NCBI RefSeq assembly: GCF_009846885.1 | Contig: NZ_WUWM01000012.1 | Span: 62,001 to 126,000, forward strand | DNA from: Paenibacillus puerhi | GTDB taxonomy: Bacteria > Bacillota > Bacilli > Paenibacillales > NBRC-103111 | Direction of reading: 5' to 3' | DNA length: 64,000 nucleotides | Shown: piece after piece, positions 34,242 through 42,789 of the stretch | Layout of the letters: each line of letters begins with the position of its first letter | Position numbering within the stretch: position 1 is the first letter of the stretch | Position numbers and translations under genes: made by a program | The notes under the pieces: generated by a model | The model's input: only the letters and a program-made list of their open reading frames with translations | Told to the model about the DNA's origin: nothing | Database searches by the model: none

Positions 34242-35510
34242 ATGAGTCTGGAAGCGGAATGGGCATGCGTGGAACCGGTTTTCAGGAAAGCTGTAGACCG
34301 GATAGGACGAAATTTTCCCTGGTACTTGTCCTGGAGCGGTCTGGGCGAGCGGGATGATGCGGCTGAGGACATAGGCAGGAGCCTGGATCGGATACCCTTG
34401 TTGACGGCAAGCGCTCTCGAAGCCCACTACTATACGGATGACAATCCGATGGAGCGGCAGGAACACCTATACCGTTACCGGACCTCCGGTACGAGCTCGG
34501 GGCGACGCAAGATCATCTATTATTCGCCGTCAGACGAAGAGGCTTATATGCGGATCAAACTGGAGGCATTCCGGACGATTCTGGGGACGGGAGAGTACCG
34601 CAGGGCGATGGCCGATATGGGCACCGGCCACGCGGAGGCAACCGCGGTGGATGTGTTCCGCCAGCTCGGGATGGAGGTCGAATCGCTGTCCTTCCAGCTC
34701 CCGATTGAACGCCATATTGAACGTCTGGCCAGCTTCCGGCCTGAGGTGCTGTATACGATGCCGTCAATTCTGGATCGCATTCTACTGGCTTCTCCTAAAC
34801 CCGATGCCTATGGGATACGCCATGTCGTACTGGTCGGAGAGACGGCTTCGCCCGAGTGGAGGAAACGCGTTGCGGAGCGCCTGGGACTCCCCTTGGAAGG
34901 CGTTACGGATACGTACGGCTCTATCGAGATCGGGACGATTGCTTACTACTCTCACCGGTACGGCAGGTACTTGCTGACCGACGGGCTCGCTGCGGAGGGT
35001 GTGAACAGCGGGCAGCTGGGAGAGGACTTAGAGCCGCTGGAAGCCGGGGAGCAGGTGCTTGTCCTGACATCGGCGGTAAGGGAGGCGTTTCCGGCGCTGC
35101 GGTATGTGACGTATGATGTCGTGCGCGATCTGAGGCCGATTCTGGTGGATGGGACGCCCAGGCAGAGCTTCCAGAGCATCGTGAAGCGGATCGGGCCCGA
35201 TCTGAAGCATGGGGAGAAGATCAGTCTGTACGATATCGAAGAAGTCGTATATCGAAGGCTGCGAGACGCGAGTATTCGGGTTAAGGTGGCGGGCAATCGG
35301 CTGCAGCTGCATATTTATAGTCCGGCCGGAGCCGGCTCTCAGCTTCAGTCGATCCGGGATGAGCTGGAGGAGAGAATTCCGGAGATCGGCAGAATGATCT
35401 GCTCGGGTCTGCTGCAGCGCATCGAGGTCATCGAGGACGAGTATGAAGATTCGCAGCATCGGGGACACATCAAAGGTAAGAAGGTCGTCTACGAGGAGGG
35501 ACACGCATGA
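34242..35510 (+). CDS. PaaK-like adenylate-forming enzyme
   Basis: Stand-alone adenylate-forming enzyme of about 422 residues related to phenylacetate-CoA ligase and F390 synthetase-like proteins. The AMP-binding loop is YRTSGTSSGRRK (about 80-91), followed by VLVGETASPEW, TDTYGSIEIG (about 223-232) and a C-terminal lid beginning near VRDLRPI with a GHIKGKK end. ATG 34242 is 11 bases after AAAAGGAG; a GTG four codons earlier is less likely. No carrier protein is encoded nearby. Its stop codon overlaps the next gene's ATG as ATGA, so it works with the SbnA-like enzyme. The activated acid is unknown. Confidence 0.85.
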   Translation: MSLEAEWACVEPVFRKAVDRIGRNFPWYLSWSGLGERDDAAEDIGRSLDRIPLLTASALEAHYYTDDNPMERQEHLYRYRTSGTSSGRRKIIYYSPSDEEAYMRIKLEAFRTILGTGEYRRAMADMGTGHAEATAVDVFRQLGMEVESLSFQLPIERHIERLASFRPEVLYTMPSILDRILLASPKPDAYGIRHVVLVGETASPEWRKRVAERLGLPLEGVTDTYGSIEIGTIAYYSHRYGRYLLTDGLAAEGVNSGQLGEDLEPLEAGEQVLVLTSAVREAFPALRYVTYDVVRDLRPILVDGTPRQSFQSIVKRIGPDLKHGEKISLYDIEEVVYRRLRDASIRVKVAGNRLQLHIYSPAGAGSQLQSIRDELEERIPEIGRMICSGLLQRIEVIEDEYEDSQHRGHIKGKKVVYEEGHA

Positions 35511-36496
35511 GGCTGGAGGGTGGACTGGTGGATAGGATCGGAGGGACGCCCCTGGTCAGGCTGGAGCGCTTGTTCGCCGATGATCCGTTTCGGGTGTACG
35601 GCAAGCTGGAGGGAATGAATCCCGGGGGCAGCGCCAAGGACAGACCCGCGCTTTATATGCTGAAGGAGGCGATCCGGCGAGGCGAGCTGACGAGCGAAAG
35701 CGTAATTATCGAGTCCAGCTCGGGCAATCTGGCGATTAGTCTGGCCCAGCTCTGCTGCCGATTGGGGCTGCGATTTATTTGCGTGGTCGATCCCCGTACC
35801 ACCGAGCAGCATAAACGGATCATCCGCAGCCTACGGGGAGAAATTGATCTGGTCACAGAGCCGGACGCGCGGACGGGCGAGTTTCTGCCTGCCCGTATCC
35901 GGCGAGTGCATGAGCTGCTGCTCACGGTGCCGAATGCCTACTGGACCAATCAATACGGCAACCCGGATAACTACCGGGCCCATGCCGAGACAACCATGGC
36001 GGAGATTGCGGAGCAGCTCGGTCCCGTCGATTATTTGTTCTGCGGAGTCAGCTCCTGCGGGACGATCCGCGGCTGCATGGAGTATATCCGCGAGCATCGA
36101 TGGAGGACGCAGATCGTAGCTGTAGATGCCGAGGGCAGCGTCATCTTCGGGGGCCAGCGCGGTCAGCGGAGGTTTCCGGGACTCGGAGCGGGGATTACCC
36201 CGGAGCTTCATCGCGAGGAGGCGGCGGATATCGTCGTACGGGTAACGGATATCGACTGCGTGAGGGGCTGCCGGGAGTTGGTCAAGTATGAAGCTATCCT
36301 CGCGGGAGCCTCCTCCGGCGGCGTCGTATCGGCCGTTAGGCGGCTCGCCGGGAGTATCCCGGCAGATTCGCTCTGCGCCGTCATATTGCCGGACCGGGGC
36401 GAGCGATACTTGGATACGGTCTACGACGACGACTGGGTCAGGCGCGAGCTGCAGGTCGAGCCGGAGTCGCTGGGCAGAGAGCAGACCACCCCATGA
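35507..36496 (+). CDS. sbnA: SbnA-like PLP enzyme (ACEGA synthase family)
   Basis: PLP-dependent enzyme of 329 residues, closest by eye to SbnA, which joins O-phosphoserine and glutamate to N-(2-amino-2-carboxyethyl)-glutamate, precursor of 2,3-diaminopropionate. The Schiff-base lysine is K44 in NPGGSAKDRPA, the phosphate/substrate loop is ESSSGNL, and SbnA-like stretches include CVVDPRTT, AYWTNQYGNP, VAVDAEGSVIFGG and ILPDRGERYLDTVY. The partner dehydrogenase SbnB is absent here. ATG follows GAGGAGGG and overlaps the upstream stop. It could therefore end at the intermediate, or serve a different condensation. Confidence 0.85.
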   Translation: MRLEGGLVDRIGGTPLVRLERLFADDPFRVYGKLEGMNPGGSAKDRPALYMLKEAIRRGELTSESVIIESSSGNLAISLAQLCCRLGLRFICVVDPRTTEQHKRIIRSLRGEIDLVTEPDARTGEFLPARIRRVHELLLTVPNAYWTNQYGNPDNYRAHAETTMAEIAEQLGPVDYLFCGVSSCGTIRGCMEYIREHRWRTQIVAVDAEGSVIFGGQRGQRRFPGLGAGITPELHREEAADIVVRVTDIDCVRGCRELVKYEAILAGASSGGVVSAVRRLAGSIPADSLCAVILPDRGERYLDTVYDDDWVRRELQVEPESLGREQTTP

Positions 36497-36527
36497 TCTA
36501 TATAAAGGCTGGCGCATGCAGGCTCGG

Positions 36528-37412
36528 CTAGATCGTCTGCAGCTCTTTGCGCAGGATGGCGATCAGCTTTTCGGCGGCCGAACTGAAGTGGCTGCCGTTC
36601 TGCTTGCGAAGCATCCCCGTCACGAGCCCGGAGTCCAGATCGTGGATGGTTTTCAGTATCGTACCAGGAGGAGAGGGGACGGCTGTAATAACCGGAACGA
36701 CCGCGATGCCGAAGCCGGCCTGAACATAATACTTGAGCGCCGCCATGTTGCCGATCTCCATGCCGGAGTAGGGGCTGCCGCCTTTTTCGAGCAGCGAGCT
36801 TTCCAGCTTCTGCCGGTAAGGACAGACGGAGGTGGTGATCAGAATATTTTCATGCTGCAGGTCGCGCAGGAAAATCAGATCCATCGACGCCAGCCGGTGC
36901 GAAGCCGGCATAAGCAGGGCAAGCCGTTCGTTGAAGAGCGGCTCGAACGTATGCTCCAGTCCGGTTTCGGGCGTAGAGCAGATAGCCAGATCGATCAAGC
37001 CTTCGTTCAGCATCTGGCTGAGGATGAAGGTATTGCCGATCTGGATGCTTACCTTGAGCTTCGGATGCTGCTGCAGGAACGGACTTAAAATTTGCGGCAG
37101 CCTGTAGCTGGCCGTAGGCTCCATCACCCCAAGACGAACATTCCCCGCCTCGCCCTGGATCAGCTCGTTCATCGAGGATTGCAGATAATCGTAATCCTTT
37201 AGCAGCAGATCCGCATTTTGATGAAAAAGCCGCCCGGCTTCCGTCAGCTTCAGCTTCTTCCCCCTTTCCAGCAGCTTTACCCCAAGGTCGCCCTCCAGCT
37301 TCTGAATATGCATGGTCACGGTGGACTGGCCATATTGAAGCTCCTCCGCTGCGCGATGAAAGCTCCCCAGCTTAATGATGGTTTGAAAGGTTTTTATGGT
37401 ACGGATATCCAT
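36528..37412 (-). CDS. LysR-family transcriptional regulator
   Basis: Regulator of about 294 residues with the standard N-terminal helix-turn-helix (IKTFQTIIKLGSFHRAAEEL, then YGQSTVTMHIQKLEGDLGVKL, residues 3-50) and a type-2 periplasmic-binding effector domain (about 90-290). ATG 37412 follows AAGGAGG by 12 bases and gives the usual MDIRTIKTF start; the frame extends ten codons upstream. It is divergent from the eleven-gene monooxygenase/transport/CoA-transferase operon and is its probable regulator; LysR regulators such as CysL, YtlI or Ssu-type factors often control sulfur genes. Confidence 0.93.
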   Translation of the reverse strand: MDIRTIKTFQTIIKLGSFHRAAEELQYGQSTVTMHIQKLEGDLGVKLLERGKKLKLTEAGRLFHQNADLLLKDYDYLQSSMNELIQGEAGNVRLGVMEPTASYRLPQILSPFLQQHPKLKVSIQIGNTFILSQMLNEGLIDLAICSTPETGLEHTFEPLFNERLALLMPASHRLASMDLIFLRDLQHENILITTSVCPYRQKLESSLLEKGGSPYSGMEIGNMAALKYYVQAGFGIAVVPVITAVPSPPGTILKTIHDLDSGLVTGMLRKQNGSHFSSAAEKLIAILRKELQTI

Positions 37413-37654
37413 CGGCGAAAAGCCCCTCCTTGATGAGTTCATCCCTCTAGAATGAATGATTCCGATTTTCCGTTTTTACAAAATGATACAAGTATCATAC
37501 CACAAAAACTAACTATTCCAAGGTGAATACTATATTTTATCATTTTGAATGAATGGGTTGTCAGTGGAAAATAGTTCATAAAACATGAACAAACCCTTCG
37601 ATTATTTGAATTTTACAAATAATAAAGGGTGACCTATGATAAATCCATACCAAC

Positions 37655-37669
37655 TAATTATATAGGAAT
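37655..37669 (+). promoter_or_regulatory. Candidate regulatory/promoter element before the organosulfur-like operon
   Basis: TAATTATATAGGAAT lies 30 bases before the first monooxygenase start. Its ATAGG is repeated inverted as CCTAT at 37633-37637. A site ending in ATAGGAAT recalls the sulfur regulator CymR's recognition sequence in Bacillus, but I give this from memory and at low confidence. The surrounding 37443-37699 stretch is AT-rich and has no gene. Confidence 0.3.
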
Positions 37670-37699
37670 AATAAAATTTAAGATTGGGAGGCGGCAAGG

Positions 37700-39049
37700 A
37701 TGGGACGTACGAAGCAAATCAAACTGGGCGCGATGATTCATGGGGTAGGCGGAGGCTGGGAGGACTGGAGACACCCCAATGCCATTACGGACGCGAGCGT
37801 GAACTTTGAGTTTTATAAACGCGAGGCACAGACGGCCGAGGCCGCCAAGTTCGATTTTGCCTTTATCGCGGACAGTGTACATATTACCCCGAACTCCAGT
37901 CCCCATTATTTGAACCGCTTCGAGCCGATCACGATCCTCTCTGCGCTGGCAGCCGTGACGAGCCGGATCGGACTCGTAGGCACCCTGACTGTGAGCTACA
38001 GCGAGCCCTTCACGGTAGCCCGGCAGTTCGCCTCGCTGGATCATATCAGCGGCGGGCGAGCCGGCTGGAATGTGGTTACCTCCTGGCTGTCGGGCAGCGC
38101 CAATAATTACAGCAAGGAAGAGCATCCGCCGCATGAGAAGCGTTACCGGATTGCTCAGGAGCATGTGGATGTCGTCAAGGGGCTATGGGATTCCTGGGAG
38201 GACGATGCCTTCGTGCGGGATAAATCGACGGGCGTCTTCTTCGATCCCGAGAAGCTTCATACGTTGAATCATAAAGGCGAGTTTTTCTCCGTACAAGGCC
38301 CGCTCAACATCGCCCGGTCCAAGCAGGGACAGCCCGTTATCTTCCAGGCGGGTACGTCGGAGGATGGCCGCAGCTTCGCTGCCCGGAATGCGGATGCGAT
38401 CTTCGTTGGCCACGAAACGATCGAGGAAGCAAAGCTCTACTATCAGGACATCAAACGGAGGGCTGTTTCGTTCGGGCGCTCGGCGGATGAGGTATCCATT
38501 CTCCCGGGTATCCATCCGATTATCGGTCGAACCGAGGAAGAGGCGGAGCGCAAGTATCAGGAAACCGTCAATCTGGTATCGATCGAGAAAGCGATCGTTG
38601 CGCTCGGCCGACCGTTCAACGATCATGATTTCTCCGTCTATCCGCTGGATGAGCCGTTCCCGGATCTGGGCGATCTGGGCGTGAACAGCCAGCAGGGCGG
38701 ATCGGAGAAGATCAAGCGTCTGGCCAAAGAACAAAATCTGACGCTGCGTCAAGTGGCTCTGCGCTTCGCAACGCCGAAGGGCAGCTTCGTAGGCACGCCG
38801 GAGAAGGTGGCGGATACGATCCAGCGCTGGGTAGAGGAGGGCGCGTCCGACGGCTTCATCATCGGAGTCGGCATTCCGGGCGGGCTGCAGGATTTCACCG
38901 AGCTGGTCGTGCCGATCCTGCAGGAGCGCGGACTGTTCCGTGAGGAGTACGACAGCGATACGCTGCGCGGACATCTCGGACTGGCCGTGCCGGGGAACCG
39001 GCACACCCTGGCAAGAAAACGAGCACAGGTGAAAGCGGTCCAAGCCTGA
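37700..39049 (+). CDS. NtaA/SnaA/DszA-family flavin-dependent monooxygenase
   Basis: FMNH2-dependent monooxygenase of 449 residues in the luciferase-like branch that includes nitrilotriacetate (NtaA), pristinamycin (SnaA) and dibenzothiophene-sulfone (DszA) enzymes. Family marks are [12 protein letters not shown] (about 15-26), [34 protein letters not shown] (about 115-137) and [23 protein letters not shown]. It needs reduced flavin from a reductase not encoded here. ATG follows GGGAGGCGGCAAGG. It opens the operon and is related to the enzyme at 44.9 kb. Oxidation of an organosulfur or amine compound is inferred. Confidence 0.93.
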   Translation: MGRTKQIKLGAMIHGVGGGWEDWRHPNAITDASVNFEFYKREAQTAEAAKFDFAFIADSVHITPNSSPHYLNRFEPITILSALAAVTSRIGLVGTLTVSYSEPFTVARQFASLDHISGGRAGWNVVTSWLSGSANNYSKEEHPPHEKRYRIAQEHVDVVKGLWDSWEDDAFVRDKSTGVFFDPEKLHTLNHKGEFFSVQGPLNIARSKQGQPVIFQAGTSEDGRSFAARNADAIFVGHETIEEAKLYYQDIKRRAVSFGRSADEVSILPGIHPIIGRTEEEAERKYQETVNLVSIEKAIVALGRPFNDHDFSVYPLDEPFPDLGDLGVNSQQGGSEKIKRLAKEQNLTLRQVALRFATPKGSFVGTPEKVADTIQRWVEEGASDGFIIGVGIPGGLQDFTELVVPILQERGLFREEYDSDTLRGHLGLAVPGNRHTLARKRAQVKAVQA

Positions 39050-39085
39050 AAGATCGATGACTACGAACATAGATGGGGATGAACG

Positions 39086-40729
39086 ATGAAGAAGAGAAAA
39101 CCATGGGTACACCTGACAGGATTCATGCTGGCCGCCTCCTTGCTGCTGACCGGCTGCGGCGATGGAGACAGTAACAGCCCGGCGGCCGGAGCCGTCGGCG
39201 GAGGGACGGTCACGCCCGGCGGAGAGCTCGTTTGGGCGCTGGCCGGTACAGTCACCAATGATAGTCTGGACGCGCACAAGGCCGGGTTCGCTCCGACGAC
39301 GCGCGTGATGCGCTCGATCTATGACAGTCTGGTCGTCGAGCTGCCCGACCATTCGATCCAGCCTTGGCTGGCTACCTCCTGGGAGGTCAGCGCAGACGGC
39401 AAAGTGTATACGTTCCAGCTCCGCAAGGACGTGAAGTTCCATGACGGCACGCCCTTCAATGCCGAAGCGGTGAAGTTCAATTTTGACCGGATCAAGGACC
39501 CGGCGACGAAGGCTTCCATCTCGTTCAATGAAATCGGCCCTTACTTGAAGACGGAGGTCGTGGACGAGTTTACGGTCAAGATTCATTTCGAGAAGCCGTT
39601 CGCGCCGTTCCTCAGCAATGCGGCCAAGGTGGATCTTGGCATGGTGTCTCCGGAAGCCGTCAAGAAATACGGAGACAGCTTTCCGCAAAATCCGGTGGGC
39701 ACCGGCCCGTTCAAGCTGAAGAAGCTGACGCCGAGCACACAGGTTGAGTTTGAGAAGAACCCGGATTACAACTGGGGACCGGCGAATGCGAAGCATCAAG
39801 GCCCCGCCTATCTCGATAAGCTGACGGTCAAGTATGTGGAGGAGGAGGCGACCCGGGTCAGCGTGCTGCAAAGCAAGCAGGTCCATGTGGCGGATATCAT
39901 TCCTCCGCAAAATCTCGTCGCGCTGAAGGCCGACAAGTCGTTCAACGTACAGGAGACGGAGCTGCTGCAGGTCAACTATTCGCTGTATCTGAATCAGCAG
40001 CGCGCGCCCTGGAACGATCTGAAGGCGAGACAGGCCGTTCGCTCCGCGCTCGATCTCGATGCGGCCATTAAAACCATTTACCTGGGCACCTCCCAGCAGG
40101 GCTGGTCTCCGCTCACTCCGCACCAGTTCGCCTATTCTTCCTCCCGGGAAAATGCATACAAGCCGGACCTGGCCGGGGCGAACAAAACGCTCGACGAGCT
40201 GGGCTGGGCGAAGGGGGCGGACGGCTACCGGAGCAAGGATGGCAAGCGGCTGACGATCGAGTTCATCGATACGCAGGGCAACCGCGAGAAGCGGCTCGAT
40301 CTGAACTCGATCTTCACCCAGCAGCTGAAGCAGGCGGGCATCGAGCTGAAGCTCGTCTCGCTGCCGGCAGGCACCTACTCGGAACGCCGCACCAAGGGCG
40401 ACTACGATCTGGTGGCGGCCAGCCAATTTTCCGGCGATCCGGATGTGCTGCGTCAGCTGTTCTCGACCAAGGGGCCTTCCAAGCAAAATAATATCGCCAG
40501 AGCTAACGATCCGAAGCTGGATGAGCTGCTGGAGCAGGGCTATCTGGAGCAGGACCCGGAGAAGCGGAAGGCGGTTTATAGAGAAGCGCAGGAATATATC
40601 ATCGACAATGTCTATTCCATTCCGACATATGTCTTCCAGTATTCGGTCGCTTCCGGCAAAGAAGTCAAGGGCATTACATTCGACCATCCCGCCTGGCCGG
40701 TATTTTATGACGCCTGGATTCAACAATAA
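39086..40729 (+). CDS. Peptide/opine/nickel-type ABC solute-binding lipoprotein
   Basis: Family-5 solute-binding protein (DppA/OppA type), 547 residues, anchored outside the membrane. Type II signal peptide MKKRKPWVHLTGFMLAASLL with lipobox LLTGC (C near 27). The mature protein shows the family signature region RSIYDSLVVELPDHSIQPWLATSWEVSADGKVYTFQLRKDVKFHDG (about 78-120, quoted in part) and the usual C-terminal PTYVFQ. It is the first gene of the complete importer, 36 bases after the monooxygenase. The ligand is likely the compound attacked by the monooxygenases. Confidence 0.94.
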   Translation: MKKRKPWVHLTGFMLAASLLLTGCGDGDSNSPAAGAVGGGTVTPGGELVWALAGTVTNDSLDAHKAGFAPTTRVMRSIYDSLVVELPDHSIQPWLATSWEVSADGKVYTFQLRKDVKFHDGTPFNAEAVKFNFDRIKDPATKASISFNEIGPYLKTEVVDEFTVKIHFEKPFAPFLSNAAKVDLGMVSPEAVKKYGDSFPQNPVGTGPFKLKKLTPSTQVEFEKNPDYNWGPANAKHQGPAYLDKLTVKYVEEEATRVSVLQSKQVHVADIIPPQNLVALKADKSFNVQETELLQVNYSLYLNQQRAPWNDLKARQAVRSALDLDAAIKTIYLGTSQQGWSPLTPHQFAYSSSRENAYKPDLAGANKTLDELGWAKGADGYRSKDGKRLTIEFIDTQGNREKRLDLNSIFTQQLKQAGIELKLVSLPAGTYSERRTKGDYDLVAASQFSGDPDVLRQLFSTKGPSKQNNIARANDPKLDELLEQGYLEQDPEKRKAVYREAQEYIIDNVYSIPTYVFQYSVASGKEVKGITFDHPAWPVFYDAWIQQ

Positions 40730-40747
40730 CGCGAAGGAGAGCTGCTC

Positions 40748-41671
40748 ATGGCGAAGTATGTATGGAACAGGCTGCTGGTCTCCGTTCCAGTTCTGCTGGG
40801 CTCGTTGACGCTCGTCTTTCTGATCATCCACTGGCTGCCGGGCGATCCGGCCCAGATGATCGCCGGAGATGACGCAGCTCCCGACAGGGTGGAGTTCCTC
40901 AGGCAGCAGTTCGGCCTCGATCAGCCGCTCTGGCAGCAGTATCTCTCCTACTTGTGGGATAGCGTGAGAGGCGACTTCGGTTACTCCTTCGCCAACAGCA
41001 TGCCGGTGATGGATCGGCTGATCGCTCAGCTGCCGGCTACGCTGGCGCTGACGGCGGTCAGTACTCTGTTCGCTATCGTCCTCGGGGTGCTGCTCGGCAT
41101 TTTGTCTGCCGTCTACCGCAACCGGGCGCTTGACTATATCGTCCGCGTCGTCAGCCTGCTCGGCGTATCGATGCCGAAGTTTTGGCTCGGCATTCTGCTG
41201 ATCCTGATCTTCTCGGTGCACCTGAAGCTGCTTCCCGCGATCGGCAACGGCAGCTTCAAGCAGCTGATCCTGCCGGCCTTCGCCCTCGGGGTGACCGGGG
41301 CCGGCATGCTGGCCCGTATGGTGCGCAACAGCGTGCTGGAGGTGATCCACGAGCAGTTTGTGCTCACGCTGCGGGCGAAGGGCTTGTCCGAGCGGCTGGT
41401 GCTGTACAAGCACGTGCTGCGCAACGCGCTGCTGCCCGCGCTGACCGTGCTGGGGCTGCTTGTGGGCGAGATGCTGTCAGGCGCCGTCGTGACGGAAACC
41501 GTATTCTCGAGACAAGGGCTGGGCAAGCTGGTCGTCGATGCGATCAATCAGAAGGACATCCCGGTTATTCAGGCCGCTATCTTACTTACAGGAGTTTTCA
41601 ATATACTCGTCAATCTGCTCGTCGATGTTTCCTATTCGTACGTGGACCCGCGCGTCCGCAAATCTGCTTAG
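40748..41671 (+). CDS. DppB-type ABC importer permease
   Basis: Membrane subunit of 307 residues with six membrane segments; starts MAKYVWNRLLVSVPVLLGS, contains the typical GDFGYSFANSMPV loop after the long outer region and the ATPase-contact motif near LRAKGLSERLVLYKHVLRNA (about 205-224). It ends DVSYSYVDPRVRKSA like other DppB/OppB proteins. ATG follows AAGGAGAG. It pairs with the DppC-type subunit encoded next. Confidence 0.95.
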   Translation: MAKYVWNRLLVSVPVLLGSLTLVFLIIHWLPGDPAQMIAGDDAAPDRVEFLRQQFGLDQPLWQQYLSYLWDSVRGDFGYSFANSMPVMDRLIAQLPATLALTAVSTLFAIVLGVLLGILSAVYRNRALDYIVRVVSLLGVSMPKFWLGILLILIFSVHLKLLPAIGNGSFKQLILPAFALGVTGAGMLARMVRNSVLEVIHEQFVLTLRAKGLSERLVLYKHVLRNALLPALTVLGLLVGEMLSGAVVTETVFSRQGLGKLVVDAINQKDIPVIQAAILLTGVFNILVNLLVDVSYSYVDPRVRKSA

Positions 41672-41691
41672 GCCGTAAGGGGGTTACCGGT

Positions 41692-42627
41692 ATGCCGACA
41701 AAGACCATAGAGGCTAGGGCGGAAGCCGTTCTGCCGCAGCACGCCAAACCGCAGGACCGCAGATCGGGATGGAAATGGAAGCTGTCCTCTGCCGTCCGGC
41801 CGTTTCGTACGCCCCGGTTATCCAGCCTGCTATGGAGCTTCTCTCTCGCCATTCTTCTGTTCCTGATCCTATGCGCCCTCGTTCCGCAGTGGATCGCGCC
41901 GTATTCGCCTACCGATATGAAGCCGGACCGCCTGCTTCAGGCGCCAAGTCTCGACCACTGGCTCGGCACGGACCAGTTCGGCCGTGATGTGTGGACGCTG
42001 GTGATCTACGGCAGCCGGCAGTCCTTATTGATGGGTGTCGTGTCCGTCGTAATCGGAGGCTTCGTCGGTACGGTGCTGGGCCTGCTTGCGGGGTATTGGG
42101 GCGGGATGGTGGACTCGGTATTCATGAGGCTGAACGATATTCTGATGACCATCCCGGGCATTCTGCTCGCCATTGCGATCTCAGTGGCCCTCGGGCCGAG
42201 CTTCTTCAATGTTATCCTCGCGATCAGCGTGGCTTCCATCCCCGGCAAGGCCCGGGTCATCCGCAGTCAGGTGATCTCCATCCGCAGCCGTCCGTTTATC
42301 GATGCGGCCCGGGCCGTCGGCACTTCGCATCTGGAGATCATGTTTCGTCATATTTTGCCGAACTGCTTCTCTCCGCTGCTCGTCATGATGACGATCGGCG
42401 TCGGCAGTTCGATTCTTGTCGGCACGGGGCTCAGCTTCCTGGGACTCGGCGTTGTGCAGGAAATCCCCGATTGGGGGTACATGCTGTCGCAAGGACGCAG
42501 CTATATGACGGTGGCCTGGTGGGTCGCTACCTTCCCCGGGCTCGCGATCACCTTGCTGGTCGTTGTCGTCAATCTGCTTGGCGATGAGATCCGCGACCGG
42601 ATGGACCCGAAGAAGGGCCGGGCCTAA
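41692..42627 (+). CDS. DppC-type ABC importer permease
   Basis: Second membrane subunit, 311 residues, with an N-terminal cytoplasmic tail of about 50 residues and the OppC-N region WIAPYSPTDMKPDRLLQAPS, followed by HWLGTDQFGRDVWT, the strongest marker of the DppC/OppC family. The EAA loop is ARAVGTSHLEIMFRHILPN. ATG 41692 is chosen because the earlier open frame overlaps the DppB gene antiparallel to its codon pattern. It completes the channel. Confidence 0.95.
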   Translation: MPTKTIEARAEAVLPQHAKPQDRRSGWKWKLSSAVRPFRTPRLSSLLWSFSLAILLFLILCALVPQWIAPYSPTDMKPDRLLQAPSLDHWLGTDQFGRDVWTLVIYGSRQSLLMGVVSVVIGGFVGTVLGLLAGYWGGMVDSVFMRLNDILMTIPGILLAIAISVALGPSFFNVILAISVASIPGKARVIRSQVISIRSRPFIDAARAVGTSHLEIMFRHILPNCFSPLLVMMTIGVGSSILVGTGLSFLGLGVVQEIPDWGYMLSQGRSYMTVAWWVATFPGLAITLLVVVVNLLGDEIRDRMDPKKGRA

Positions 42628-42643
42628 GGTTTGGAGGGGGAGC

Positions 42644-42763
42644 ATGGGAAGCAGGGGAAGGGCTGCAAAAAATGCGGCCTTTCCGGACTGGACTGCTGCT
42701 CAGCGGGCTTGCCGGACTTTTTCGGCGATAGCCGGTACAGCCGAGGGAACGGATGAAAGGTGA
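42644..42763 (+). CDS. Possible small protein or leader in the importer operon
   Basis: A 39-codon frame starting MGSRGRAAKNAAFPDW has a strong ribosome site (GGAGGGGG) and fills most of the 162-base gap between the DppC-type and ATPase genes. The content is low in hydrophobics and not recognised. It may be a spurious frame, a leader, or a remnant. Confidence 0.25.
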   Translation: MGSRGRAAKNAAFPDWTAAQRACRTFSAIAGTAEGTDER

Positions 42764-42789
42764 AGGGCCGGCCAAGAAGGAGGAGCTAA

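Noticed and set aside
36288-37088. 266-codon plus-strand frame
   Set aside because: It runs from the end of the SbnA-like gene antisense through the LysR gene and has no recognisable domain.
38183-41413. Very long minus-strand open frame (over 1000 codons)
   Set aside because: It is exactly antisense to the monooxygenase, binding-protein and permease genes, which have clear family motifs; the long frame is a by-product of their GC-rich codon use.
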